Source of the DNA: an uncultured Collinsella sp.
Lineage (GTDB): Bacteria > Actinomycetota > Coriobacteriia > Coriobacteriales > Coriobacteriaceae
Assembly (NCBI GenBank): GCA_958438955.1
Contig: CAUBTS010000051.1
Coordinates: 1 to 14,032 of the forward strand
Length of the DNA stretch: 14,032 nt
Direction of reading: 5' to 3'
Positions 14,030 to 14,032 of this stretch are shown one piece after another. Position numbers and translations under genes: made by a program. The notes beneath the pieces were generated by a model that did no database searches, was not told the DNA's origin, and saw nothing but the letters and a program-made list of their open reading frames with translations. The stretch's first letter is position 1. Each line of letters starts with the position of its first letter.

Positions 14030-14032
14030 GAG

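Overview
The window spans the replication-origin neighbourhood of a moderately GC-rich bacterial chromosome. The gene order is rsmG < jag < yidC < yidD < rnpA < rpmH | origin-type DNA | GHKL-ATPase gene > dnaA | origin-type DNA | dnaN > recF > DUF721 > gyrB > gyrA. This order, the actinobacterial DUF721 (DciA-like) gene between recF and gyrB, the strongly diverged long DnaA and an extra ATPase gene between rpmH and dnaA point to the class Coriobacteriia, most probably Collinsella or a close relative. The taxonomic call is from recognition, not from a search.

Minus strand, 1-2480: a strong sigma-70-type promoter (2449-2478) drives rpmH, rnpA, yidD, yidC and jag, which make ribosomal protein L34, the RNase P protein, two membrane-protein-insertion factors and an RNA-binding KH/R3H protein. 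The unit ends in a good intrinsic terminator (196-225). Beyond it lies the first 49 codons of rsmG, cut by the window edge.

Origin region, 2377-6052: two non-coding blocks (2377-2721 and 5815-6052) flank a two-gene unit. The first gene (2722-4074) encodes a protein with a SpoIIAB/GHKL-type ATPase domain, a 109-residue uncharged Q/P/Y/M-rich prion-like linker and a C-terminal winged helix. The second is dnaA. The 11-mer AGTTYTCAACA occurs six times, only in this region: three in the left block, two inside the linker-coding DNA of the ATPase gene and one just after dnaA. It probably is the local DnaA box. DnaA itself is altered at positions equivalent to base-contacting residues of E. coli DnaA. 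A run of five DnaA-trio triplets followed by AT-rich DNA sits directly upstream of dnaN and is the best candidate for the unwinding site. A near-perfect parS site lies inside dnaA.

Plus strand, 6053-14032: dnaN, recF and the DUF721 gene form a tight unit closed by a terminator at 8851-8879. gyrB and gyrA follow, separated by a 101-nt imperfect palindrome, and end in a terminator at 13897-13929. GyrA carries an unusual acidic N-terminal extension of about 70 residues.

Together the genes initiate replication (DnaA, possibly the GHKL protein), load and clamp the replisome (DciA-like protein, DnaN), repair gaps (RecF), relax topology (gyrase) and supply core translation and membrane-insertion factors. 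No mobile element, CRISPR array, tRNA or rRNA gene was seen.
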